NCBI GenBank assembly: GCA_977017575.1
Contig: CDRNVI010000026.1
Coordinates: forward strand, 248,001 to 312,000
Length of the DNA stretch: 64,000 nt
Source: Paramoeba atlantica
Taxonomy: Eukaryota > Discosea
Direction of reading: 5' to 3'
Below are positions 31,241-40,538 of the stretch, one piece after another (the first letter of the stretch is position 1; the number at the start of each line of letters is the position of its first letter). The notes below the pieces were generated by a model that worked only from the letters and a program-made list of their open reading frames with translations, had not been told where the DNA came from and made no database searches. Made by a program: the position numbers and the translations under genes.

Positions 31241-33226
31241 ATGACGGAATGCAAGGATTTCAGTATTCGTCGGGGAGTAGAAATTCTCCCTTTCGGTTAC
31301 CAAATGTGTATCATTGTGTTGCTACCTATTCTTTTCAGGTACGGGTGGTACGTCGTTCAAGATTATCCGAATGTCTCTGTAAGGCTTGACTATTTGATCA
31401 ATCCGATAGACCTTCGTCCGATGCTAAAAGTCACGTGGATTTTCGACCTTTTAGAACGTCTCTCTCTTCATGAGGTGCTTATCTGCACATTCATGGGTAG
31501 TTTTCTTCTTCATCGGGCTCTACAACGCAGAAAAGAGTTATCTGATGTTTTATTGCAGGCTGTAGATTCCCCTGGAGAGGTGTCCGTTGCCACTCGATTG
31601 CTCTATTTGACTTTGACGTCTCACTTGCTGAGATACCTTACACATAGAGAGATGTTACGTTCCCCTCTGGAAGAATGGGGCTGTTCTATCCAAGAAAATG
31701 CTTGCGAATCTTTCGACGTGGAAGAATACTTTCCCAGTCTTGACTCTTACATTGGACCCCTTAGTCAATATCCAGAAAGCTTCATCCGTCACATTTCAGC
31801 AATCGGATGTGTCATGCTGGTTCCATGTACTGGGATTCTAAGTTCAATCGCATTTTCGCTCTTGGCAGCCACACTGTACGGATTATTGCGTCACGGTTTA
31901 CACATGTCTGAAAGGCATAATCTCTTACGGTTCTGGCTGCATTGTAGCTTTTTTAACGCCATCTACGAAGTCGCATTATTTTTTCTGTCCAGTCCAGTAA
32001 ACTCATTGATTGAAGAGGTCAGCGATAGTGAAAGCCTTCCAGCAATCGTACACCCAACATGGGGTTGGTATGAAACAATAGTTATCAGTTTCCCTATTGT
32101 ATTTCAACTGTGGTACAATTATCGTTTTGGTCCCAATTGCGCAGAAGTTGAAGACACAGGCGACGATGGAAAGGTAAATGAGGACTCCCCACAGTCAACT
32201 CTCGCGAAAACGGAGAACGCGGTTGAAACGGATTATTTAGCTTACCCCACGGATAATGCCTTCCCCATTAGGTCATTGGAGCCCACATCGGTTTCTGATA
32301 GCGAGTACTCCACAACTCCGTGTCCTGAACAACCCATGCCCCCTATCCGCTTATTGGATGCCTTTTATTCTTTATGGCAGTTCATGCGGTGTACTCTGGT
32401 TGCGTACTTTACTACCGCACTCGTTGTCCTGATATTTTCGGCTGTCACCGTTTTGTTGCCCTTTGTGACAGGATTCATCTACGTTATTTTTCTGTTTGTT
32501 TGGTATCCTGCTGCTTTATGTGTTCTAAACATGGACTTCATTGTGGTAGCGAGTGGTTGCGTTAGCTTAGCTCTGCAATTTGTTTTGCAGCTCCGATCGA
32601 TCGATACTTGCTTGTGTTTCATTTTACTCTTGCTTGTCACGGTACTCTTTGCGGAACTCGTTCACCTTGCAAGAGGGCTACACACCCATTATTCCCTTTT
32701 TATTGTTATCGAATGTTTCATCGCTTTCCCGTTAGTGTTAAGCTGGACAACTTCAGTATTCAAGGAGTATTCTGTTCTGCCGTTCTTAAAAGAGAGTATA
32801 GGAATGGTTGCTTTTCCAATGGAATGTTCGGCTGAGTCCTCTTTAATGTTAAACTTCTTGTACATTTACAGCGCTATTTTGGGCCTTCTTACCTTTGTAC
32901 ACGTACTTAGTTCATATTTCCTCAGGCTCCCGCAATTTCCTACCTATACATTTCTAAAGAAGGAGCTGTCGATATCACTCCTCAAAGTGATTTGTATGTC
33001 ACTGTTATGTACAGGGTTTGCGTATTTTTCGCAATATTTTTCGCAATATGTGTTTTCGATTCCTGATCTCGGAATCTTGCTTCTGAATATATGCCACGGC
33101 TTTATGTTGCTAGGCATACAAAGAGAAAGACAAGAAGATATCCGCAATGCACTTTCCCGTATGTGTGGATACCATCGAGCACCTTCATCTCGAAGTCATC
33201 AAATGCACTACTCCGAACTCATGTAA
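31241..33226 (+). CDS. Multi-pass membrane protein of unknown family, 661 aa
   Basis: Intact from the ATG. Hydrophobic segments suggest about 10-12 membrane helices: around residues 20-35 (MCIIVLLPILFRYGWYVV), 78-90, 190-215 (CVMLVPCTGILSSIAFSLLA), 235-250, 275-290, then after a loop a cluster at about 380-500 (ALVVLIFSAVTVLLPFVTGF; CFILLLLVTVLFAELVHLA) and more to about 625. A hydrophilic, acidic central loop (about residues 300-365, VEDTGDDGKVNEDSPQST) separates the two membrane halves. The C-terminus is polar (HRAPSSRSHQMHYSELM). There is no evident cleavable signal. I recognise no transporter or channel signature. The two-halves layout is compatible with a transporter, but that is inference. 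Confidence 0.75.
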   Translation: MTECKDFSIRRGVEILPFGYQMCIIVLLPILFRYGWYVVQDYPNVSVRLDYLINPIDLRPMLKVTWIFDLLERLSLHEVLICTFMGSFLLHRALQRRKELSDVLLQAVDSPGEVSVATRLLYLTLTSHLLRYLTHREMLRSPLEEWGCSIQENACESFDVEEYFPSLDSYIGPLSQYPESFIRHISAIGCVMLVPCTGILSSIAFSLLAATLYGLLRHGLHMSERHNLLRFWLHCSFFNAIYEVALFFLSSPVNSLIEEVSDSESLPAIVHPTWGWYETIVISFPIVFQLWYNYRFGPNCAEVEDTGDDGKVNEDSPQSTLAKTENAVETDYLAYPTDNAFPIRSLEPTSVSDSEYSTTPCPEQPMPPIRLLDAFYSLWQFMRCTLVAYFTTALVVLIFSAVTVLLPFVTGFIYVIFLFVWYPAALCVLNMDFIVVASGCVSLALQFVLQLRSIDTCLCFILLLLVTVLFAELVHLARGLHTHYSLFIVIECFIAFPLVLSWTTSVFKEYSVLPFLKESIGMVAFPMECSAESSLMLNFLYIYSAILGLLTFVHVLSSYFLRLPQFPTYTFLKKELSISLLKVICMSLLCTGFAYFSQYFSQYVFSIPDLGILLLNICHGFMLLGIQRERQEDIRNALSRMCGYHRAPSSRSHQMHYSELM

Positions 33227-33591
33227 AACTGGATTGTATTTTCGCATTTATCAGGAAAATGGGGTCCATAATTATGGCGTGCACTTTTTACCGCGGTGAT
33301 GCGCACTTTTGACTGATGCGAATGACGGAATATCATATCGCCACGAAAATCCCATATGAACGAAAATCCACGTATGGAACGTATCGAGCGATTTTGATAC
33401 TATTATGACGCAAAAGTACAGTAGCATTCCTCCACTATGTACAGGATTATTCTTTGTATAATACAAGAAACTTTACACACAAAGTCAGTGTATTTTATAC
33501 TTTATGTAACTCCTGACAAATAATGAGGTAAATTCAAAAGTTAAGAAAGAAATCCGTGTAGTTTGTCTCTGTTTTTACACCTTTCCCCGTC
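33227..33591. other. Spacer, no gene seen
   Basis: AT-rich spacer between the membrane protein and the next LRR gene. It ends in a pyrimidine-rich leader (GTTTTTACACCTTTCCCCGT) directly before the ATG at 33592. Confidence 0.5.
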
Positions 33592-34311
33592 ATGATCACA
33601 CCACGTTTTATCGCCCAGGACCCGCCCCGTCGCGCTGCCAAGGTCCGTGGTGCCTCTCTCCCCCAGGAAGTCCTACTCTCCCAACTTATACACAACATCT
33701 CGTATTGCCCCGAAGCTTGGAATTCAACAAACTCGGTTCACGCGTGGCCGGGTGTCATGACCGATATTGCCGGGGATGTGCTATGGCTGGAATGGGGAGC
33801 CATGGGACTCGACGGGACTCTGGCCTGGGAGGCGCTACCCCAAAGTCTCGCAAAGGTGGATCTCACGGGAAACTTCCTCAAGGGGGAGGTACCATTAGAA
33901 GTTCTACCCCGCGATCTACAAGATTTTCATATTGCGAAGAATTCCTTTCACGGTGATCTGCGTATCGCCGAGCTTCCACGCACATTGCAAGTGCTGGATG
34001 TCTCGGATAACTGCTTCGGCGGTACGCTTTCCTTGGAGGCGTTACCTCCGACACTAACGCATGCATATGTTAGTATGAACCAGTTTACTGGGGTAGTAAA
34101 CGTCGAAGCCTTGCCTTCGACTCTTCAAGATCTCTATTTAGGTGGAAACGACTTTTTTGGAACACTCGATCTCCGCTCCACAAATCCCGGGACTGTCATC
34201 AATCTCTCGGTGAACCGATTTGACACGATTCTTCTAACAAAGGAAAATAAAGCGAGTTTTTATATTGGCACTCAACCGCGCGGTCTGAAAATAGTTGAAT
34301 ATGAAGGGTAG
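33592..34311 (+). CDS. LRR protein without N-cap cysteines, 239 aa
   Basis: The ATG is at 33592. The family helix is well kept (RRAAKVRGASLPQEVLLSQL). In the N-cap both cysteines are gone (NSTNSVHAWPGVMTDIAGDV), though the W-x-GV core remains. About six LRRs follow (GDLRIAELPRTLQVLDVSDN; GVVNVEALPSTLQDLYLGGN), then a C-terminal extension rich in basic and polar residues (TKENKASFYIGTQPRGLKIV). No signal peptide is evident (MITPRFIAQDPP). Together, the missing cysteines and signal suggest a cytosolic member; this is inference. Confidence 0.85.
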   Translation: MITPRFIAQDPPRRAAKVRGASLPQEVLLSQLIHNISYCPEAWNSTNSVHAWPGVMTDIAGDVLWLEWGAMGLDGTLAWEALPQSLAKVDLTGNFLKGEVPLEVLPRDLQDFHIAKNSFHGDLRIAELPRTLQVLDVSDNCFGGTLSLEALPPTLTHAYVSMNQFTGVVNVEALPSTLQDLYLGGNDFFGTLDLRSTNPGTVINLSVNRFDTILLTKENKASFYIGTQPRGLKIVEYEG

Positions 34312-34427
34312 GAGGTCAAGATGAGATGTTTATCGCGTTGGTTATATAACTACCGCTCTGACCTCAATTATTGAAAATGAATAAAAATCGTGCAAAAAAA
34401 AAGAGGAACTCAGTAACTCATGCATGT

Positions 34428-34570
34428 ACCGTAGACCCCACCGAGTAATAGACCCCACCCCCCCAGTAACAAGGATTTGACCCTTTTTCGGCTGACGCCC
34501 AGTAACAAGGATTTGTCTAGGGAGGGTCGTTGGAGGGGGGGTCTCGACGGGTAGGGGTGGCTGGGCGGGG
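34428..34570. repeat. Dispersed repeat, copy 1 of 2 (second at 39225-39420)
   Basis: Shared order: ACCGTAGAC, a C-rich run, 'CCCTTTTTCGGCTGACGCCCAGTAACAAGGATTTG' here against 'CCCTTTTTGGGCTGAGCCCCAGTAAGGGAGATTTG' in the other copy, then a G-rich stretch. Both copies lie between a host gene end and the next element. The C-rich left side and G-rich right side could fold. No coding potential. Confidence 0.7.
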
Positions 34571-35820
34571 TGAGGGCGGTTGCGAGGAAGCGAATGGCGT
34601 GTTTGCGGGGTTGGATGGGCTGAAAATCAACGCACTCATTAACAAAAAAGTCCTTTTTCACCCAAAAAGTATACCCCCCAATAACCAGGAAGTCGTCATT
34701 TTGGCTCAAAATCGATTCTATTACTGGGGGATATACGTTAAATGTATATTGTCGAAAGTACCATGCGTTACTTAATTGCTCTTAATTACCGTTGTTCCTA
34801 ATTGCGGTTAATCTATTTAAGATTCAACTAACATTTTCGCCATCCAACGCGGCAACGCTCACATGCTGAGAGCGGCCTCAGGGGAGCAGGACGGTGGGCG
34901 GCGCGGGTAAAGGGGGCTTTGTGGTGACTGTATTTCTCTGAACATTTTTATTTGCCGACCAATATATTTTTTATGCGCCATGTGACCGGAATATCAGGAT
35001 GCAGAAAGCCTCCTGGGCGAAGAATAGATCGACTGGCATTCCTCGTGCAACGTGGAATGCGCCAACATGTTGCGACACAGTATCAGATAATTGTATTACG
35101 AGGGGCTTGGGAACATTATAGCTCAGATTATGACTTAAACCGGGGGTCAGTCTAATATTAGGATTGGAAATGCTAATATTAAGATTGGAAAGATGCTAAT
35201 ACTAAGATTGGACACGAATCTTAATATTAAAGTGACATCTTAAAGTGTCCAAAAAATGAATCTTAATATTAAAGTGTCGTCATTTTTACAGTATTTACTG
35301 TATTTTGATGCGAATCTGAGGGCTACGGGGAACGCAACGATGATGCGGATACCACTAGGAGAAAGCGGCAACGAACTTTCGAATCTAGCGGGTATAAGAT
35401 GCGCGATATTGATGATTCATTGTTATCGTTTCATTGACATTGAAATTCGTTGCGGTCAATGTATACCCGATTTTCCCTATTTACGGAATTTCTTAATTTC
35501 GGTTAACCGATTTTAGGTTAAATTTTAATAAAATCAACGAAACTTTCACCGTTAACCGTAATTAAGAAATTCCGTAATTACCGTAGAAACTTCAATTAAG
35601 GGTAATTAGAATTAAAGCAACTTTAATTAAGGCAATAATTAATGTTTTGTCATTTTGCGGCAACAATTAGGAAAAATGCAATTTAATAATTCCGTCTCAG
35701 ACTTCTCCTTTCAATAGTCGTTCAATGATTTTTAGCTTGCGCGCAGAAGGTACGCAAGTAGCCCAAACGGTTGCGGTGACGACTCGAAAAAATAACTTAT
35801 CCGAAATTTTAATGTAAGTA
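34571..35820. other. Gene-less stretch with repeats
   Basis: Contains the second copy of the 'AACCGGGGGTCA' repeat (35135-35285, with 'TCTAATATTA' and 'CTTAATATTAAAGTG' units) and an inverted repeat (35481-35512 with 35551-35583, ACGGAATTTCTTAATT against AATTAAGAAATTCCGT). AT-rich 'TTAATTAAGG' tracts follow. No supported gene. Confidence 0.55.
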
Positions 35821-36240
35821 GTACCAGATCGCACTGCTGGTTCTCTTGTCCCCGGAATTACAGAGCTAGCCGCAGGAGAACGTACCAGAATTTGGACAGA
35901 CGACGCTCGTCACAATATTCGTCTCGGGCAGAACTACAAGTGGGAAAGCGTCAACCACCGTCAACAGTGGGTCACAGAGGAAGGTGTGCATACAAACACT
36001 GTGGAGTGTGCGAACTCAATCGTCAAGAAGCGTTCAAAGCGTGAAGGTGGTGTGTTGGACAGGAAAGCCGCCCGGAGAGAAGATCGGGTACAGGCCTACG
36101 CAGAGCAAGGAAGCGGAAGTTTGAAGTGTAATGGGGGGGATGCTTTGTTGCGCGTGCTTGAAATTTTTAAAAGACCATTGCGCTTGCGTATATGTATAGT
36201 GTCCGCTTTTTTAGTCCAAAGTTGTCAGTGTTTACACATT
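35821..36240 (+). pseudogene. ISXO2-like (IS1595-type DDE) transposase fragment
   Basis: One + frame reads RIWTDDARHNIRLGQNYKWE, then SVNHRQQWVTEEGVHTNTVE and CANSIVKKRSKREGG. The 'TD....Y..L...Y....VNH...(F/W)V...GVHTN.VE....S..K' order is the C-terminal part of the ISXO2-like DDE domain, with the middle Asp and the last Glu region. The N-terminal zinc part and the first catalytic block are not found upstream. A related but different copy is at 51394-53800. Confidence 0.65.
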
Positions 36241-36575
36241 TTTTGAGCAATTTTTGAACAGATTTATGAAAAAAAACGAAAAAATCGAATTTTGCTTCAG
36301 TTTAGCCCCTTTCAATGATCGTTTTAGCTTTTCTCTCACACGTTGAACTGGTTGACGACCATAAAGGGGGGCAAAACAGGCGAAGCTCGTCTAGAAAAGT
36401 TCAAAAAACACGATAAATGATCAGAAATTGAACATTTTTAACATAAATGTGATATTTATGCTACAAACGACAGTATTTACATAGAATTTTTTCGGGCTTT
36501 TAGAGGGCTCAAACCACCTGGGTTTGCCTGGGTTCTCTAATTTTCTATATTGTATTAGGCAACTCAGTTTCTTCC

Positions 36576-37571
36576 ATGACGAAAAGCACAGTGTATTCTT
36601 TAATGCTTTTTTCGCAAAATAAGTAACTTATTTTTCTTAGATTTTGTATTTATCCTGAACATACCACAATAGAATGCTACATCTATGATCTTCCGCCTGA
36701 CGACGATGAGTTTGTCGTAAATGAGTTTTCCTCTCCGGATTCCGAGAAATATGTCTCCCTCAGAAAATGGGTGGTGTTTACGTTGCGAGAAACGTTTCGC
36801 ATCCCTCTTGTCCGGACGGAAAGCACGATGCAATGGCTCCGCATGAGCAAGGCGGAAAGAAACGCCATGAAGTACGCTCCAGAACTCATGTATCGCATGG
36901 AAGACAATATTGTCTCTCTGTGCGTCAAGTGGGTGACAGACAGGCTTCGTCTGATATCTGATGCCGAGAGCAACGCGTCAGAAACACTATGTAACGTCAG
37001 AATTGACGGTGACATTCTGATTCATGGATTAGTGATTCTCACTAAAGCCCGTACGACGGGACTGCTCTACTTCAAGGATTCCGAGCGTTCCGAAAATCAC
37101 GGCATTCGAGAGGAGGAGATGCCTGCGTATTGGCGTTGGAAGGTGACCGAGACTTGGTCCTTGGCAATTGAGGATCTACCTGCGGAAAGCATGGCCACTC
37201 ACATGGTAGCTTTCTTGAAAGAAAGGTATAAAGGCGTATTCGAGAGTTCGAAGCGCGATCGAGAGCAATTAAGTGAGTGGTTTAGGGCCATGTGGCGAAG
37301 CTTGCGCGGTCACAACGTTCAAAGTGGTCAAAACTACCGTGATCGAAGCAAGAAACTGAAAGATAAAGTTGAAGAATGTTGTGACGTTTTATCACGGACT
37401 GTGACTGACGTAAAGAGAATCGTTGTGGAAGTGGAAGAGCTGCGTAAGGAAGTAAGTACTTTGAAAAACGAAGTTTGTTGTCTTGAATGCGAAAATAAAC
37501 GAGATGACTCGAAAAGTGTAGAAAGTAGTTCAAAAAGGCACAAGCCTTACAGTCTCACGGGTATTCGCTAA
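36576..37571 (+). CDS. Hypothetical coiled-coil protein with an 18-nt intron, 325 aa
   Basis: Exon 1 is 36576-36622 (MTKSTVYSLMLFSQN) and exon 2 is 36641-37571. The open frame of exon 2 has no early ATG. It runs back to an acceptor-like TTTTTCTTAG. Removing GTAACTTATTTTTCTTAG (18 nt) joins it in frame to an ATG exon and removes an in-frame TAA. The protein then reads NKFCIYPEHTTIECYIYDLP, an unrecognised globular part (LRKWVVFTLRETFRIPLVRT; YWRWKVTETWSLAIEDLPAE), and a C-terminal coiled coil (about residues 240-305, DRSKKLKDKVEECCDVLS; EVEELRKEVSTLKNEVCCLE) with a basic tail. It lies 150 bp before a Harbinger-like transposase on the same strand. PIF/Harbinger elements usually carry a second DNA-binding protein gene, so this could be that partner; otherwise it is a host gene. 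Confidence 0.55.
36623..36640 (+). other. Candidate 18-nt spliceosomal intron
   Basis: GT...TTTTTCTTAG, 18 nt, containing an in-frame stop if retained. It is flanked by exons that keep one reading frame with sensible protein on the downstream side. Confidence 0.45.
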
Positions 37572-37718
37572 AGATCACTAAAGATACGAAATTTTTGAAG
37601 GAAGCAAAGCACGCTTTTTGGACCAGACCTGTGGAAGTACAGTGTGTATACTTGTAACGTACATGCATGTATTCTTGTGTAACCCCGTCACATCATATTT
37701 TTATGTTGTCATACTTTT

Positions 37719-38835
37719 ATGTCATTTCTCAAAACTTTAATGCTGTTACAGATCAATAAGGTTTGTCGTGAACTAACCGGGTACTCGCACGAAGTGGTTG
37801 AAGTGCTTTCACATCGTTTGCACTGTGACTTCCTCAGCGTTTGTTGTGCCTCGGCGACGGCCCACCTTAACCTCACGCATGCGCAGGCCTCTGTTGTGCT
37901 CGCTCCATATTTGGGTGAGTATTTGTCCCCTACATGGGTGTGGAAAAAGAATGTTCTTCCTGTCTTAAAGGCTTCTGATCGGGTTGGAAACTTGGCAAGA
38001 ACGGAAAGACGTTATACCGTGCGAGAACCAAATTTTATATTGTGCACTAGCATCGTAGATGGGCTTCCGTTGTACAGCAGAGGGTCTAGCGAGCTCTACA
38101 ACGGCATGTAAGTATTGGTCGTTTCAAGTATTAATCATGATGGACGGATGCCCTCTTTTTTGGAGTGGGCCGTTTGAGGGTCGATCCCACTGTCTGGCAA
38201 GAGCGGGAATTCCAGGATTTTTTCATCGCGTCGATGAATTAGTTATGGCTGACAAGGCCTATAAAAATGTTCGACACTGTCTTTGTCAGGAAATCGGATC
38301 CAACATAGATGAAGTCTATGACATGAAGTTTCGTAGGATCCGAAACAGAGTCGAACGCTTCATTGCTCTCTTAAAGCAGCATCAATTTTTCTATAAAAAT
38401 CGTCATAAGAAGCACGTTCTACGTTCATTCTTTGGCTTGCTATGGAACGCTGAGTGCATTCACTGGGAAGTCGAAAAGCCAAATCTTTACCCCGATTCCG
38501 TGGAACACTTAAAGGAAAGGGATTCGCGAGTCGGTGAGTGGAAGACACGAAGTTTCTGCTCCTGTAAGTTTCATAAGGATGATAAAGAAGATCAAGCGTA
38601 TATCAAAAAGTATCGCGATCATACTAAACTACTAGTTCATATGGCCGGAGTGCGCCCTGGTAAATGTCCTGCACACGGGTTAAAAGGAAAAACTACGTAT
38701 GAGAGATTGACGAAGAGCGCGATAAAGGAGAGAGATTCTGAAATAAGAAATCAGAAAAGAATTGATCAGCAGGAACGAAGGAAACAAAGCAAACGACTTA
38801 ATCGTCAAGCTCTTTCGGAATTCCATAATGAATGA
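37719..38835 (+). pseudogene. PIF/Harbinger-like DDE transposase, one frameshift
   Basis: The first frame (37719-38111) reads LTHAQASVVLAPYLGEYLSP, GNLARTERRYTVREPNF and SIVDGLPLYSRGSSELYNG, with the first catalytic Asp in IVDG. The second frame continues KYWSFQVLIMMDGCPLFWSG, FEGRSHC, DELVMADKAYKN (second Asp) and RIRNRVERFIALLKQHQFFY (catalytic Glu), then a basic C-terminal region ending in SEFHNE. A single-base shift near 38108-38115 separates them; a minimal intron does not restore the frame. It is otherwise complete, so recently active or a sequencing error. A decayed relative is at 23405-23900. Terminal inverted repeats were not found. Confidence 0.7.
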
Positions 38836-39224
38836 AATAATTAAAAGAAATCACAAGAAACGGCCGCAGAAGAATCACAATGTGGGGTTTTGGGGTGACG
38901 TTTTGTGGTTTAGGCCAGGGTCGATAGTTCATTTTGCTCGCCCTTGTCTGTTCCCCAGCTCTGTTGCAAGAGCAATCAACATTTTCGACAAGAATGTGGA
39001 TGTCCCATCTGCTGAGGAGCCGTTTTTCAAGCTTTCACGTAAAGAGTGGTTCCCCTGGCAAAGAGCTTTGCCGCCATTTTTTTCATGTATCCCCTGGGTA
39101 AAAACGCCAGGGAAACTGGTGCAACCGGGGCTTGGGCGCTTATTGGATAGCAGCAACTCCGTGCATCACAAACCATTGTTCTTCGTTGTGAATAAGTGCG
39201 TGGCCGGACTTCTCAGGGTGTTAC

Positions 39225-39420
39225 CGTAGACTGCCCCCTAGTACCATACCTTAGTACCTTAGTACCATACCTTGGTATCTTTAGTACCATACCTGTGAGT
39301 CCAGTAAGAGAGATTAGGCCCTTTTTGGGCTGAGCCCCAGTAAGGGAGATTTGGTTCGATTGGCTGAGCCAGTGGGGGTGACTGGACGGGGGAGCGTGGT
39401 TGGGCGAGGTGACGGTACTT
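39225..39420. repeat. Dispersed repeat, copy 2 of 2, with GTACCATACCTT units
   Basis: Counterpart of 34428-34570 (ACCGTAGAC...CCCTTTTTGGGCTGA...CCAGTAAGGGAGATTTG). It additionally contains four imperfect AGTACCATACCTT units at about 39240-39295. The rest of 39421-39896 is spacer without a supported gene. Confidence 0.7.
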
Positions 39421-39896
39421 GGGCGGGCGGTGATGTCTTTTTTAGACGCTTCAAATAGCCGTATGAACCTGCAAATGCCGTAAAAAGATTTGAAAAGATA
39501 TTTGAATCATTTGTGAATTGCATTATTCCATCGAGTAATGAATAGTTGAGTGCTCTGACATCCGCCGTCCTCGTCGAAGGCATGGGACTAGATCTGTTCC
39601 TTCGTGAGTCAAGTGCCCAGCGCATCCATGTCGCAGGCAATGAAACGACCATGTCTGTTGTTGATTCCTTTTAACCTGATGAGCAATGCGTGAAGCATAG
39701 GGGAGTGGAACCCCAGGAAAGACAAACCCCATGCTGGAAAAGAAAGGGAAACAATAAGTGTCGGCAGCGCCTTTCTCGTCAAAACTAAAAAAATAAACTT
39801 TTTTTTATATTCTGTTATTACATAGCCCACTGAGACATTTTTTGTGTGACACTTACTTCAAACTCTACTTTTTTGCAAGCAGAATATTTTTTTCAT

Positions 39897-40538
39897 ATGG
39901 AGAGTATACAGAGGTGCGATTTGCGACGGAGTCAATTCAGGCATGCCTCTATGCCTGAGAAAGCCTTGACGCAATTTTTACGTAATATTGTTCACGATGA
40001 ACCCTCATGGGATCCACGCGTTCCGTTGTCACAGTGGCGCGGCGTACGAAGAGAAGGCAATTCTATTGATTGGCGCAGAGTTCAAGAGCACGAAATCGTG
40101 CTTTCTGGCAATTTTACTTGGGAATACCTTCCTGAAAATGTTCATTTCTTTCGAATCTCTCAACAAGGTCTCTCGGGTCCGGTTGATACTGCATTGTTAC
40201 CCATCGAAATGGAAATCTTGGACATTTCCTACAATACATTTTATGGAATACTTGACCTAACAAGTCTCCCACCAAATATGCGAAAACTTTATGCTCACTT
40301 CAACTCATTTGGTGGGAGAATTTCTCTTTCATCTTTACCTGAAGGCATGGAACTGATAAACTTGTCATGGAATTATTTCAAGGGTGTTGCCGACGCATCT
40401 AACGTACCTGATTCCTTGAGTTTTTTGCATTTGCATGGAAACGACATCATCCTATTTCCCGAAGAATTAAGCGTTAGAAACGTAATGAGTGATGCGGACA
40501 AGGTTAATGACTGGGGTTTTGTTGCATATTTGACATGA
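39897..40538 (+). CDS. LRR protein without N-cap cysteines, 213 aa
   Basis: The ATG at 39897 follows an acceptor-like CTACTTTTTTGCAAGCAG. The frame is also open upstream, but only from a GTG. The N-terminus (MESIQRCDLRRSQFRHASMP) keeps only the LP.E helix in weak form (EKALTQFLRNIVHDEPSW). The N-cap is PRVPLSQWRGVRREGNSIDW: the WxGV core is kept but both cysteines are lost. A cap strand (GNFTWEYLPENVHFFRISQQ) and about five LRRs follow (GILDLTSLPPNMRKLYAHFN; GRISLSSLPEGMELINLSWN). The C-terminal tail is acidic and unrelated to other members. No signal peptide is evident. Confidence 0.8.
   Translation: MESIQRCDLRRSQFRHASMPEKALTQFLRNIVHDEPSWDPRVPLSQWRGVRREGNSIDWRRVQEHEIVLSGNFTWEYLPENVHFFRISQQGLSGPVDTALLPIEMEILDISYNTFYGILDLTSLPPNMRKLYAHFNSFGGRISLSSLPEGMELINLSWNYFKGVADASNVPDSLSFLHLHGNDIILFPEELSVRNVMSDADKVNDWGFVAYLT

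Noticed and set aside
38108-38135. Short intron (GTAAGTATTGG...CAAG) in the Harbinger-like transposase
   Set aside because: Removing the 21 nt does not restore the frame and would delete conserved residues (YWSF), so a frameshift is the better reading.
38762-39229. 155-codon + strand frame overlapping the transposase end
   Set aside because: It overlaps the end of the better-supported transposase frame; the downstream part has ordinary composition but no motif, repeat support or homologous copy in the window.
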